A DNA stretch of 64,000 bases from Methylocystis iwaonis (lineage in GTDB: Bacteria; Pseudomonadota; Alphaproteobacteria; Rhizobiales; Beijerinckiaceae): assembly GCF_027925385.1 (NCBI RefSeq), contig NZ_AP027142.1, positions 372,001 to 436,000 on the forward strand, given 5' to 3'. Below are positions 54,290 to 62,385 of this stretch, in pieces; position 1 is the first letter of the stretch, and the number at the start of each line of letters is the position of its first letter. A program made the position numbers and the translations under genes. A model generated the notes under the pieces. It saw only the letters and a program-made list of their open reading frames with translations, did no database searches and was not told the origin of the DNA.

Positions 54290-54474
54290 GGTATTTTCTC
54301 CCTTGGATGGCGTGCAAGACGGATCAGACCAAAGGAGCCCGCGCGCGAACACGGAGAAAAACCCTGTGAGGCCAGGGAAATTTGCCCGCTCCCGACTGCC
54401 CGCGCGATCAGGGACGACGCCGACGCGGCTGTGATAGAGTCGTGCTCCTGGAATTGTCGAGAGGACAGGAAAGC

Positions 54475-54732
54475 ATGAGCCGGAAAGTGATCATCGCATC
54501 AGCGCTCGTCACAGGCGTGGCTCTCTGCAGCTCCGCGCTTGGCGAGGTTCGTTTCGGCAAACATGTTTACGTCGGCGGCCATGATTTTTCGAACCAGACC
54601 TTCGACCGAAAGCATCGCGCCGAAGTGCATCTTTACGACAATCAGCCGAAAAACCCGGGCTGTCATTGGCAAGCCGACGGCTCCGGTGGGCGTGTGAAGC
54701 TCTGTCGGCTTCGAACTTTGCATCGCGATTGA
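54475..54732 (+). CDS. Small secreted basic protein
   Basis: An 85-residue protein with a signal peptide (ALVTGVALCSSALG) and a mature part rich in His, Lys and Arg, with two Cys (PGCHWQADG, KLCRLRT) that may pair. The start has GAGGACAGGAAAG upstream. No family recognised. It is the first of three small exported proteins in a row on this strand. Confidence 0.6.
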   Translation: MSRKVIIASALVTGVALCSSALGEVRFGKHVYVGGHDFSNQTFDRKHRAEVHLYDNQPKNPGCHWQADGSGGRVKLCRLRTLHRD

Positions 54733-54843
54733 CCGCTGGCAGGCAGCCACACGCCGCGCCCAGCTTGACAAGCGCCGACCGCGATCCAGTTCGCGTTTGT
54801 CGCGCCCTTTTATAGGGCCAGCTCCAACAGGGAAGCGGCTATC

Positions 54844-55062
54844 ATGCGCAAGCTTGTCTTGTTCTCCATTTTATTGGGTCTCGTCGCCTTGGATCCAGCG
54901 CTCGCACAGGGCACGAAAAAACAGCGGTCAGCGTGTGAGCGCGACTCTCACAAACTCTGCGCCGAGGCGGAGCCTGACGCGCTCGCCGTGGAGAAATGCC
55001 TCAAGGCGCATATGAGCGCGCTGTCGCGGGGGTGCCAGCGTCAGTTCAAGAGCCGGGGTTGA
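54844..55062 (+). CDS. Small secreted protein with GLG1-like Cys repeat
   Basis: A 72-residue protein with a signal peptide (ending DPALAQ) and one Cys-rich unit, ACERDSHKLCAEAEPDALAV, followed by EKCLKAHMSALSRGCQRQF. The four-Cys spacing resembles a single cysteine-rich GLG1 repeat, seen in several small secreted rhizobial proteins. Probable role unknown. Confidence 0.7.
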   Translation: MRKLVLFSILLGLVALDPALAQGTKKQRSACERDSHKLCAEAEPDALAVEKCLKAHMSALSRGCQRQFKSRG

Positions 55063-55148
55063 GGCTGAAGGAACAAGGGCCTCCCGCAGTGGTTTGTCGT
55101 CATCCGCTCGCGCGGCGGGCGGATCGACGGCTTTAAAGGGAGAAACCC

Positions 55149-55385
55149 ATGCGCTCTTACATCCTTGCAATATGTACGGCGGCCTTCTTTAGCTTGCCTG
55201 CTGCGGCGATTCCGAGTGATGCGGGCGCCGACGCGTCGCTTCTGCAAGTCCAGTATCGGCAGTATCATCAGCGCTGGGGGTATGGCCCCAACTGCCGCGA
55301 GCTTCGGCGCGCCTGCATGTATAAGCGCGAACTCGGCGAAGAAGGCATGGGCAATTGCCAGCGCTATCGCGAGCTTTGTCGATAA
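55149..55385 (+). CDS. Small secreted Arg/Tyr-rich protein
   Basis: A 78-residue protein with a signal peptide (ending SLPAAA) and a basic mature part with four Cys: GPNCRELRRACMYKRE and GNCQRYRELCR. The start lies about seven bases after AAGGGAG. Followed by a strong terminator, so it ends a transcript. Family not recognised. Confidence 0.65.
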   Translation: MRSYILAICTAAFFSLPAAAIPSDAGADASLLQVQYRQYHQRWGYGPNCRELRRACMYKRELGEEGMGNCQRYRELCR

Positions 55386-55392
55386 CGGCGTC

Positions 55393-55431
55393 GGCGCGGG
55401 CCGTCGGAAGCGGTCGGCCCGCGCCTTTTTT
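55393..55431 (+). terminator. Strong Rho-independent terminator
   Basis: GGCGCGGGCCG and CGGTCGGCCCGCGCC form a stable stem, followed by six T. It directly follows the secreted gene ending at 55385. Confidence 0.85.
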
Positions 55432-55463
55432 ATCGGGTAAACTCTGAGGCGTTTGGAGCCTTT

Positions 55464-55784
55464 TTAGCCGGACGACGCTTGTCTGAGCTGCTCTGCAAGC
55501 GCGAGGGTCTCCGGCCAAGCGAGCCGCGCCTCCGCGCAGCCCTCGGCGCGGACGACGATGCCGTCCTGCTCGACGCTCGCCTCGAAGTCGTGATCGCTGG
55601 CAATCGGGCTCATGAAAATCTGCCGCTCGTCGCTCGCGCCTTGCGCCACCGCTTTGAGCGCCCGCGCCACGATCGCCGCCTCCTGCAGGGTGAAGCGGCG
55701 CGCCGGCTGGGCGGCGAGGCGCAATGTCGCTAAAACGCCAAACGCGTGGTGACGATCGACAACAAGGCTGAAACTTTCCGACAT
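55464..55784 (-). CDS. Small hypothetical protein
   Basis: A 106-residue soluble protein: SFSLVVDRHHAFGVLATLRL, RRFTLQEAAIVARALKAVAQ, and EASVEQDGIVVRAEG. Two beta strands flank a helix, but I do not recognise the family. The ATG at 55784 has GGGAGG ten bases upstream. It is divergent from the SagB-like gene across about 165 bp. Confidence 0.6.
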   Translation of the reverse strand: MSESFSLVVDRHHAFGVLATLRLAAQPARRFTLQEAAIVARALKAVAQGASDERQIFMSPIASDHDFEASVEQDGIVVRAEGCAEARLAWPETLALAEQLRQASSG

Positions 55785-55948
55785 GGCGGGCCGCCTCCCA
55801 GGCGGAGGAATCTCTAATCCACTGATTTTCATCTGTTCTGGCGCGGGCCTCGGGCGGGCGCCCTTCTTGAATAAGAGGGGCGCCTCTTCACGAGAGAACC
55901 GCGCGCGATGCAGAACAAATTTCGTGCCCCGCAGAGCCGGCGTCCGCG

Positions 55949-57550
55949 ATGAACGCTTATTCCGACGCGCTTCCCGCCGACATCCGCGGCTATCATCTCC
56001 GCACCAAGCACGCGCCCAACCGTTATGCGCTCGGCCCGGCTTTTCTGGATTGGACCTCGCAGCCCTCGCCCTTCCGGCGCTTCGAAGGGGCGCGGCTGAT
56101 CGCGCTGCCGTTGAGCCGCGGGCCGGAGACGCCGTTCCCCGGTCCGGCGCGCGACCCGGCGCCCCTCGACGTCGCCGCGCTCGGCCTCTTCCTCGAGCTG
56201 GCCTTCGGCCTCAGCGCCTGGAAGAGCGCGGAAGGGTCGACCTGGGCGGTGCGCAACAACCCTTCCTCCGGCAATCTGCATCCGACGGAAGCCTATATTC
56301 TGGCGAATGCGCTCGCGGGCCTGAGCGAAACCGCCCGGCTCTATCACTATGCGCCGCAGGAGCATGGGCTCGAAGAGCGCGCGCGTTATGAAGCGGCGCA
56401 AGCGATCCCGGGCGGCGGCTTTCTTCTCGCGCTCAGCGCCATTCCGTGGCGCGAGTGCTGGAAATATGGCGAGCGCGCTTTTCGTTACTGCCAGCTCGAC
56501 GCCGGGCACGCCATCGGCGCGGCAGCGCAAGCCTGCGCGGGCCTCGGATGGCGCGCGCATGTTTTCGCGGTGCCTTCCGATGACGAGATCGCCGCGCTGA
56601 TCGGGCTCGATCGAGCGGATGCTTTTCACCGGCGTGAGGAAGAACATCCCGACGTCCTGCTCTGGATTGCAACCGAGGGCGCGTCGCCGCCTGTAATCGA
56701 CCTCGGCGCCTTGCTGGCGGAGCCGCGCACCTTCCACGGCGCCGCCAATCGCTTGAGCGAGGATCACGACGGCTGGCCGCTCGTCGATCGCGCTGTCCGT
56801 CTTTGCCACAAGGCGGGCTCGGCCGCGTTGGAGCCGTCGCCCACGCTGCCGGCCCCGTCGATCGATGGCCCGGCGATCGGCGAGGTGGTGCGCCGGCGCC
56901 GCAGCGTCCAGCGCATGGATGGCGCCTCGACGCTGCCGCTCGAAACCTTCCGCCTCACGCTCGCCGCGACGCTGCCCGGCGCCGAGCCGCTCATGAGCGC
57001 CTTTCCCTTCCCGCCGCGCCTATCGCTCGTGTTTTACATCCATCGCGTCGAGGGGCTGGAGCCGGGCCTGTATCTCCTCGCCCGCGACGCGGAGATGGCG
57101 GCGCGGCTGCGCGCGGCCAGCCACGCCAATTTCGAATGGGCGCCTGTCGAACTCTCGGGCGTCCCGCTGTTTCGCTTGCGCGCCGGCGCGCATGAGCGTG
57201 AGGCGACCAAATTCGCCTGCCTTCAGCCGATCGCCGGCAAGGGCTGCTTCGCCGTCGCGATGATCGCCGATTTCGACCGCGCGCTTACAGAGGAAGGCGC
57301 CTTCGCCTATCGCCGCCTCCATTGGGAGGCGGGGCTGATCGGACAGGTCTTCTATCTCTGGGCGACGGCCGCCGGGCTCGCCGGCACAGGCATCGGCTGC
57401 TTTTTCGACGACGAGGTCCACGCCATGCTCGGCCTTCCGGCGGGCGAGACGCAATTCCAGGACGTCTATCACTTCACGGTCGGCGGGGCCGTGGAGGACA
57501 CGCGCATTTTGACCCTTCCCCCCTATCCCGAAGAGCGGCGCCGGCCATGA
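55949..57550 (+). CDS. SagB/ThcOx-like double nitroreductase
   Basis: A 533-residue flavoprotein with two nitroreductase domains. The first carries NNPSSGNLHPTEAY (103-116), a SagB hallmark; the second starts near RRRRSVQRMDG (about 312) and has GIGCFFDDEVHAMLGL (about 481). SagB-type enzymes use FMN to oxidise azoline rings in microcin-like peptides after YcaO cyclisation, but no YcaO or peptide gene is near. It overlaps by ATGA an AAA+ ATPase gene, an unusual partner. Other possible roles include unknown flavin oxidations. The start gives a typical N-terminus. Confidence 0.88.
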   Translation: MNAYSDALPADIRGYHLRTKHAPNRYALGPAFLDWTSQPSPFRRFEGARLIALPLSRGPETPFPGPARDPAPLDVAALGLFLELAFGLSAWKSAEGSTWAVRNNPSSGNLHPTEAYILANALAGLSETARLYHYAPQEHGLEERARYEAAQAIPGGGFLLALSAIPWRECWKYGERAFRYCQLDAGHAIGAAAQACAGLGWRAHVFAVPSDDEIAALIGLDRADAFHRREEEHPDVLLWIATEGASPPVIDLGALLAEPRTFHGAANRLSEDHDGWPLVDRAVRLCHKAGSAALEPSPTLPAPSIDGPAIGEVVRRRRSVQRMDGASTLPLETFRLTLAATLPGAEPLMSAFPFPPRLSLVFYIHRVEGLEPGLYLLARDAEMAARLRAASHANFEWAPVELSGVPLFRLRAGAHEREATKFACLQPIAGKGCFAVAMIADFDRALTEEGAFAYRRLHWEAGLIGQVFYLWATAAGLAGTGIGCFFDDEVHAMLGLPAGETQFQDVYHFTVGGAVEDTRILTLPPYPEERRRP

Positions 57551-59256
57551 ATATCGAAATCGAAAGAAGCCATGTCGAAGCCTTGATGGCGCGCTTTCCG
57601 GCGCAGGCGGGGCTCGCGAGCCAATTGCGCTTCAGCGACAGAGTCGAGGTCGATCTCAGCCATCTCACGAGCGAGGAGCTGGATTTTCTCGAAGCGCGCT
57701 ACAAGGAGTCGGGCCCCGAGCTGCGCGCCCGCGCGGCGCAGCTTTCCACCTTGCGCGCCGCACTGGTCTCGCAGGACAAGCGTTTCCAAAACGGCGAACT
57801 CGAGGACGTCCTGCCGGCGCTGGTGCGTTATCTGACCACCGATCCGATCTACGGCTGGCTCTTTACGGCGAGCATCGCGTCGAAGCCGCTGCCCTATCTC
57901 ATCATGCGGATCGACTATGTGCCGGCCTCCAACGACGAGGCTGGCAAGATTCTCATCGAGCTGAAGGCGAACGCCAAGGGAACATTGCAGTCGAACGTCA
58001 TCCGCATCATGGCGGCCGACATCGTCGGGCGAACGATCAGCGAGATACTCGCCGCCAGAGGCTTCCTGCGCGAGACGGCGGAGCTGATCGAGGCTTTCGA
58101 GTCCTCGACCGAAACCTATTTCGAATGGCGCGGCCGCTACGGCCAGCAGTTCAGCGGCAAGGGCGTCGGCTTTCACGCCGAAGACCCCAACGCCACCCAT
58201 CGCGACACCGATTGGGCGCGCAAGGATATTATCGTTCTCTCGACCAGCGGCGGCGAGGCGCGGCTCGTGAACGACGAGGGCGTGCTGACCAACCGCAGCC
58301 TCACGCTGGAGGCGCCGGGCGACATTCTCGGGCATTTCCTGCGCAAGGCCGGCAAGAGCAATCGTTTCGCGGCCGAGGACGAAATCGCCGAATTGCGCGC
58401 GCAGATTCCGGAAGGGCTCTTCACCCGCATTCCGGTGCATCCTTACATACTCATGTTCCACCTCGACCTGCATCACCATCTCTGGGTGCATGTCGACGAG
58501 ATGCGGCCCTATCAATATCAACCGGCGCTGAAGCAAAAGCTCGTCCTACCGCCCGAGCAGACCGATCTCATCGACATTCTCACGGCCGAGATGGACGTGC
58601 TGATGGACGACATCGTGCAGGGCAAATCGGGCGGCACCACTGTGCTCTGCGCGGGGCCGCCCGGCGTCGGCAAGACGCTGACGGCGGAGGTCTATTCCGA
58701 GATCATCCAGCGCCCGCTTTACCGCGTGCACTCGGGCCAGCTCGGCCTCAATGTCGCGGCGATGGAAACCTCGCTGAAGGAAATCCTCACCCGCGCGCAG
58801 CGCTGGGGCGCGGTGATGCTGATCGACGAGGCGGATGTTTATATCAAGCGTCGCGACGACAATATGGCGATGAACGCCGTCGTGGGCGTCTTCCTGCGCG
58901 TGCTGGAATATTTCAACGGGCTGCTATTTCTCACGACCAATCGCGTCGACGACATAGACGAGGCGATCGTCTCGCGTTGCATCGCGCTCATCCGCTACTA
59001 TCCGCCGGACGCCAACGCCAAGCGGCGCATATGGCGGGTCATGGCGGAGCAGTTCGGCCTTGCGGTCGACGATGCGTTGGTCGACGACCTTGTGCGCGTC
59101 TTCCCGCAGGCGACGGGCCGCGACATCAAGGGCCTCGCCAAGCTTGTCGCCAAATTCTGCCACCAGAAGAGCGTGCCGCCTGATCTGAGCGCTTTCCAGC
59201 GCTGCGCCATCTTCCGGGGTCTGGATATGGCGCCGCTCGACGCAAAGGCGGCCTGA
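57547..59256 (+). CDS. AAA+ ATPase with unknown N-terminal domain
   Basis: A 569-residue protein. Residues 1-350 are not recognised: they are mixed alpha/beta with the motif IPVHPYILMFHLDLHHHLWV near 296-315. The AAA+ core has Walker A GPPGVGKT (370-377), Walker B VMLIDEAD (423-430), sensor 1 FLTTN (about 459-463) and arginine-finger region DEAIVSRC. It resembles single-AAA remodelling enzymes. It starts by ATGA overlap with the SagB-like gene, so the two should act together, perhaps with the ATPase loading or activating the flavoprotein. This is inference. Confidence 0.87.
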   Translation: MNIEIERSHVEALMARFPAQAGLASQLRFSDRVEVDLSHLTSEELDFLEARYKESGPELRARAAQLSTLRAALVSQDKRFQNGELEDVLPALVRYLTTDPIYGWLFTASIASKPLPYLIMRIDYVPASNDEAGKILIELKANAKGTLQSNVIRIMAADIVGRTISEILAARGFLRETAELIEAFESSTETYFEWRGRYGQQFSGKGVGFHAEDPNATHRDTDWARKDIIVLSTSGGEARLVNDEGVLTNRSLTLEAPGDILGHFLRKAGKSNRFAAEDEIAELRAQIPEGLFTRIPVHPYILMFHLDLHHHLWVHVDEMRPYQYQPALKQKLVLPPEQTDLIDILTAEMDVLMDDIVQGKSGGTTVLCAGPPGVGKTLTAEVYSEIIQRPLYRVHSGQLGLNVAAMETSLKEILTRAQRWGAVMLIDEADVYIKRRDDNMAMNAVVGVFLRVLEYFNGLLFLTTNRVDDIDEAIVSRCIALIRYYPPDANAKRRIWRVMAEQFGLAVDDALVDDLVRVFPQATGRDIKGLAKLVAKFCHQKSVPPDLSAFQRCAIFRGLDMAPLDAKAA

Positions 59257-59509
59257 GCGGCTGCGCCAGCGCGCCGCATCCATCCGTCGCGCCCTCGCTC
59301 GCACGCTGGCCAGTTGCCTCTGTGGGTTTTGGCCTCTGTGGGTATTCGCCTAGCGGGGCCTGCTCGCTCTGGCGCTCGACGCCTGCTGCGCGATCGAGCC
59401 CACGCAGCAATCAAGCGGAAATAAAGCAAGTCAGCGCTTCGCTTGCCGAAAGGGTAGCCCCGCTTACTTGCCCGTGTTCCGGCTGCGCCGGATGATCACG
59501 GAGGAGACG

Positions 59510-59788
59510 ATGAACAGAAAACTGCTTGCGGCGGCGCTCGTCGCGCCGATATTGGCCTGGGCTCCCGCTTCGGCTTTGGCGCATGGATGCGCTTCGAAGC
59601 ATCACTATCGCCATCATACGAAGGCGACTGGCGGCGAGACTTACGGCAGCAGCAAGTCGATGCAGAAGAAGGGCTCGACTTCCAGCAATCCGAGTTCGCG
59701 CTCGCAAGATCTCAACCAGGGCGCCCCAAGTGGTTCGACTGCGCCGAGCGGCTCGTCGGGCTCACCGAACAAGGGGCAGGGAATCTGA
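59510..59788 (+). CDS. Small secreted Ser/Gly-rich protein
   Basis: A 92-residue protein with a signal peptide (ending PASALA) and a His-rich segment (GCASKHHYRHHTK), then a disordered Ser/Gly/Pro tail. The His cluster could bind metal. The start has GGAGGAGACG immediately upstream, the strongest ribosome site in the area. Family not recognised. Confidence 0.62.
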   Translation: MNRKLLAAALVAPILAWAPASALAHGCASKHHYRHHTKATGGETYGSSKSMQKKGSTSSNPSSRSQDLNQGAPSGSTAPSGSSGSPNKGQGI

Positions 59789-59831
59789 GGCGCCGTGGCG
59801 GCAGGAACGGCGAGGGCGCCGTTCCTGCCGT

Positions 59832-61226
59832 TCAAGCTTCGTCGCCGCTGGCGCGCGGAAGCGTGACGCGGACGACGAGCCCGTTCGGCTCGCGATCCAG
59901 TAAAGAGACGGTTCCGCCGTGGCGTTCGACCAGAGAACGCACGATCGACAGGCCCAGGCCGAATCCGCTGTGGCTGTCCATCGTGCGCCCCGGCTCGCCG
60001 CGCACGAAGGGCTCGAAAACGGACGCCCTCTGGTCTTGTGGAATGCCCGGACCATCGTCGATGACGTCGACCTGGAGCTTGCCGGGCAGGGACTCGTCTA
60101 TCCGGACGTCGACCACGCCGGCGTGATGGACGGCGTTCTCGACCAGATTGGTGAAAACCCGCTGCATGTCCGTCAGGGAGCCGATCATCATCTGGCGACC
60201 GCCGCCGGCGTAGGACACGTTGTAATTCATGTCGGCGAACTGATCCACGACGGTTTGCAGGACGCTGTCGAGGTCGATCAGCGAATAATCCGTCTTGTCG
60301 CTCTCGGCGCGCAGATACTGCAGGTTCTTGCGCAGCATGGCGTCCATGAGGTCGACGTCGCGGAGCATTTTCATTCGCAGATCGGCGTCGGCGATAAATT
60401 CGGCTCTCAGATTCAGCCGCGTGATGATGGTTCTCAGATCATGGCTGACAGCCGCCAGCACCCGTGTCCGCGCCACGATCATCGCGGCGATACGCTCCTG
60501 CATGCGGTTGATCGAGCGCGTCAGCTCGCGCACTTCGCTGGGGCCGCGCTCGGGAAGCGCGCCTTCGCTGCTGTGCGAGCCGGGGAACTGCTCGGCGTGG
60601 CGCGCCAAAGTAATCAGCGGCTCGACAATGCCGTTCGACGCCCACAGCACGAGAACCGAGGTGCTGAGAAAAAACAAAATGGCCGACAGCGCCCATGGCG
60701 TCAGCAGGAAAGGCGTGCCGGGCTCCGGCTCCCAGAGCCATCGCCACACCGAGCGCGGCGGCTTGCGGTGCTGGGTAATGGAGATGAGCCCATAGCCGCC
60801 CTTGCGGAGCGCGACAGCCATAACGCCCTGCGCGCCGTCCTCATTGGGCGGCGCGGCGGCGTAAACCTCCGCCTCGGGCCACAGGTCGGTCCGGATCAGG
60901 CGGATTTCTTTTTTGAACTCCCTGTCGTCGGTCGTGACGGCCCGGGGCTTTTCCTTTTGCAAATGGATATTCGCGAAAGGCGCGGCCTGCGCGAATTCGG
61001 ATAGCAACCCCTGACGCGCCTCGGCCGGCGCCGCGTCCAGCGCGAGAATGACGCTCGCGATGAAATCCGTCTGGTCGACAATGTGGCGCCGCCCTTCGAC
61101 GTCGAGCACGTGGAAAGTAACCAGCACGATCGTCTGGAAGGTCACGATCGAGACGAGGATGAGCAGCGTGATTTGACCGGCAAGGCGGGCTGGGGCCAGG
61201 CGTCGCATGAAAGCCTTGATCTTCAA
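59832..61226 (-). CDS. Sensor histidine kinase, EnvZ-like
   Basis: A 464-residue inner membrane kinase. Two transmembrane segments (about 16-41 and 175-197) bracket a periplasmic sensor region, followed by a HAMP-like linker. The phosphorylated His is near 261 in AAVSHDLRTIITRLNLR; N box NLVENAVHHA, G1 DDGPGIP, F box VFEPFVRG and G2 GFGLGLSIV are intact. It starts by ATGA overlap with the response regulator gene. The signal is unknown. Confidence 0.94.
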   Translation of the reverse strand: MKIKAFMRRLAPARLAGQITLLILVSIVTFQTIVLVTFHVLDVEGRRHIVDQTDFIASVILALDAAPAEARQGLLSEFAQAAPFANIHLQKEKPRAVTTDDREFKKEIRLIRTDLWPEAEVYAAAPPNEDGAQGVMAVALRKGGYGLISITQHRKPPRSVWRWLWEPEPGTPFLLTPWALSAILFFLSTSVLVLWASNGIVEPLITLARHAEQFPGSHSSEGALPERGPSEVRELTRSINRMQERIAAMIVARTRVLAAVSHDLRTIITRLNLRAEFIADADLRMKMLRDVDLMDAMLRKNLQYLRAESDKTDYSLIDLDSVLQTVVDQFADMNYNVSYAGGGRQMMIGSLTDMQRVFTNLVENAVHHAGVVDVRIDESLPGKLQVDVIDDGPGIPQDQRASVFEPFVRGEPGRTMDSHSGFGLGLSIVRSLVERHGGTVSLLDREPNGLVVRVTLPRASGDEA

Positions 61227-61942
61227 ATCCGGGCGACGGGCGCGGAGAGCATGTAGCCCTCCGATCTCACCGTTTGGATGATAGCCGGGTTTTTGGGATC
61301 TTTCTCGAGCTTCTGTCTGAGCCGGCTGATCAGCACGTCGATGCTTCTCTCGAAGGGGCCGGCGGTGGGGCCATGGGTCATGTTGATGAGCTGATCGCGG
61401 GTCAGCACCCGGTTCGGATTTTCGCAGAATGCGTGCAGGAGATCGAATTCCGCGCCGGTCATGGCGACCTTCATGCCGCTGGGCGAAACGACGTCGCGGG
61501 CGAGAAGATTGATGCGCCAGCCCAGGAACTGAAAGATTTGGTTCGAGGGGCCGGCCTCGACGCGGCTTTGCGGCCCGGTGCGGCGCAGCACGGCTCTGAT
61601 GCGCGCGAGCAGCTCCCGGGAGTTGAAGGGCTTCACCACATAATCGTCGGCGCCTATCTCGAGCCCGAGGATCTTGTCGACGTCCTCTCCCTGGGCGGTG
61701 ACGATGATGATCGGGATGTCATGCGCCGCCCGGACCCGCCGGCAAATGGAAAGACCATCCTCGCCCGGCAGATTGAGGTCGAGAATGAGAATGTCGAAGT
61801 CGCCGGCGGCCAGTTTGGCGTCGACGGTTTCCCCGCTGGGGATGCGCGTGACCGCCATGCCGTTGTTTTCGAGGTATCTGGAAATCAGCTCCGCGATTTC
61901 CGCGTCGTCTTCGACGATGAGGACCGAACTGCGATTGCTCAT
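61223..61942 (-). CDS. OmpR-family response regulator
   Basis: A 239-residue regulator. The receiver domain has D12, D13, phosphoacceptor D55 (LILDLNLPGEDG), T82 and K104. The C-terminal winged-helix domain ends with FERSIDVLISRLRQKLEKDP and QTVRSEGYML, the OmpR/PhoB recognition region. It is cotranscribed with the kinase by a four-base overlap. It reads away from the SulP gene, whose promoter lies in the shared 443-bp gap. Confidence 0.95.
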   Translation of the reverse strand: MSNRSSVLIVEDDAEIAELISRYLENNGMAVTRIPSGETVDAKLAAGDFDILILDLNLPGEDGLSICRRVRAAHDIPIIIVTAQGEDVDKILGLEIGADDYVVKPFNSRELLARIRAVLRRTGPQSRVEAGPSNQIFQFLGWRINLLARDVVSPSGMKVAMTGAEFDLLHAFCENPNRVLTRDQLINMTHGPTAGPFERSIDVLISRLRQKLEKDPKNPAIIQTVRSEGYMLSAPVARI

Positions 61943-62385
61943 GCTTCCAAGCGCCTCCGTCCATGTGCGCCTCTGTGTTCATGGCTATAGCGTGTCGCAC
62001 CCGGATTGTCTGGGTTTCCGAAAGCGCGCCGGCTTTCCCGACATAGAGCGGAAACATTTTTCCGCAGTGCGAAAAACTATGGAAACAGCCGCTTGCAAGT
62101 GTAGCTGAGCCCTTGGAGGCCAATCGAGGAAAGCCAATGAAGCGAGACTTAGGCGCAGCAAAAGGCCGGCCCAGCCTTCATTTTAGACAAATCGCGGCTC
62201 TGCCGAAATAAGCGCCGTCCCGCCTGAAATATAATCTTGCCGGGTCCGTGAGCGGCGCCGGGCGCCCTCAGCCCCACCAAAAAGAGTGCAGACGGCCTCG
62301 GCGCCGAAAATGCCTTTGTCGCCCAAGGGGGACAGGGCCCAGGCTCTTTTTCCGGTCTTCATCTCCAGTTCGAGGATAACAGACG
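61943..62385. other. Long intergenic gap upstream of the SulP gene
   Basis: A 443-bp gap between divergent regulator and transporter genes. It holds one doubtful 24-residue ORF (62137-62211, starting MKRDLGAAKG, with GAGGAAAG before the ATG) and several short GC-rich inverted repeats near 62240-62270. It should contain the promoters of both flanking units and perhaps an mRNA leader for the transporter. No gene is asserted. Confidence 0.55.

Noticed and set aside
62137..62211. A 24-residue ORF upstream of the SulP gene
   Set aside because: It has a passable ribosome site but is too short and featureless to call a gene; mentioned only as part of the leader.
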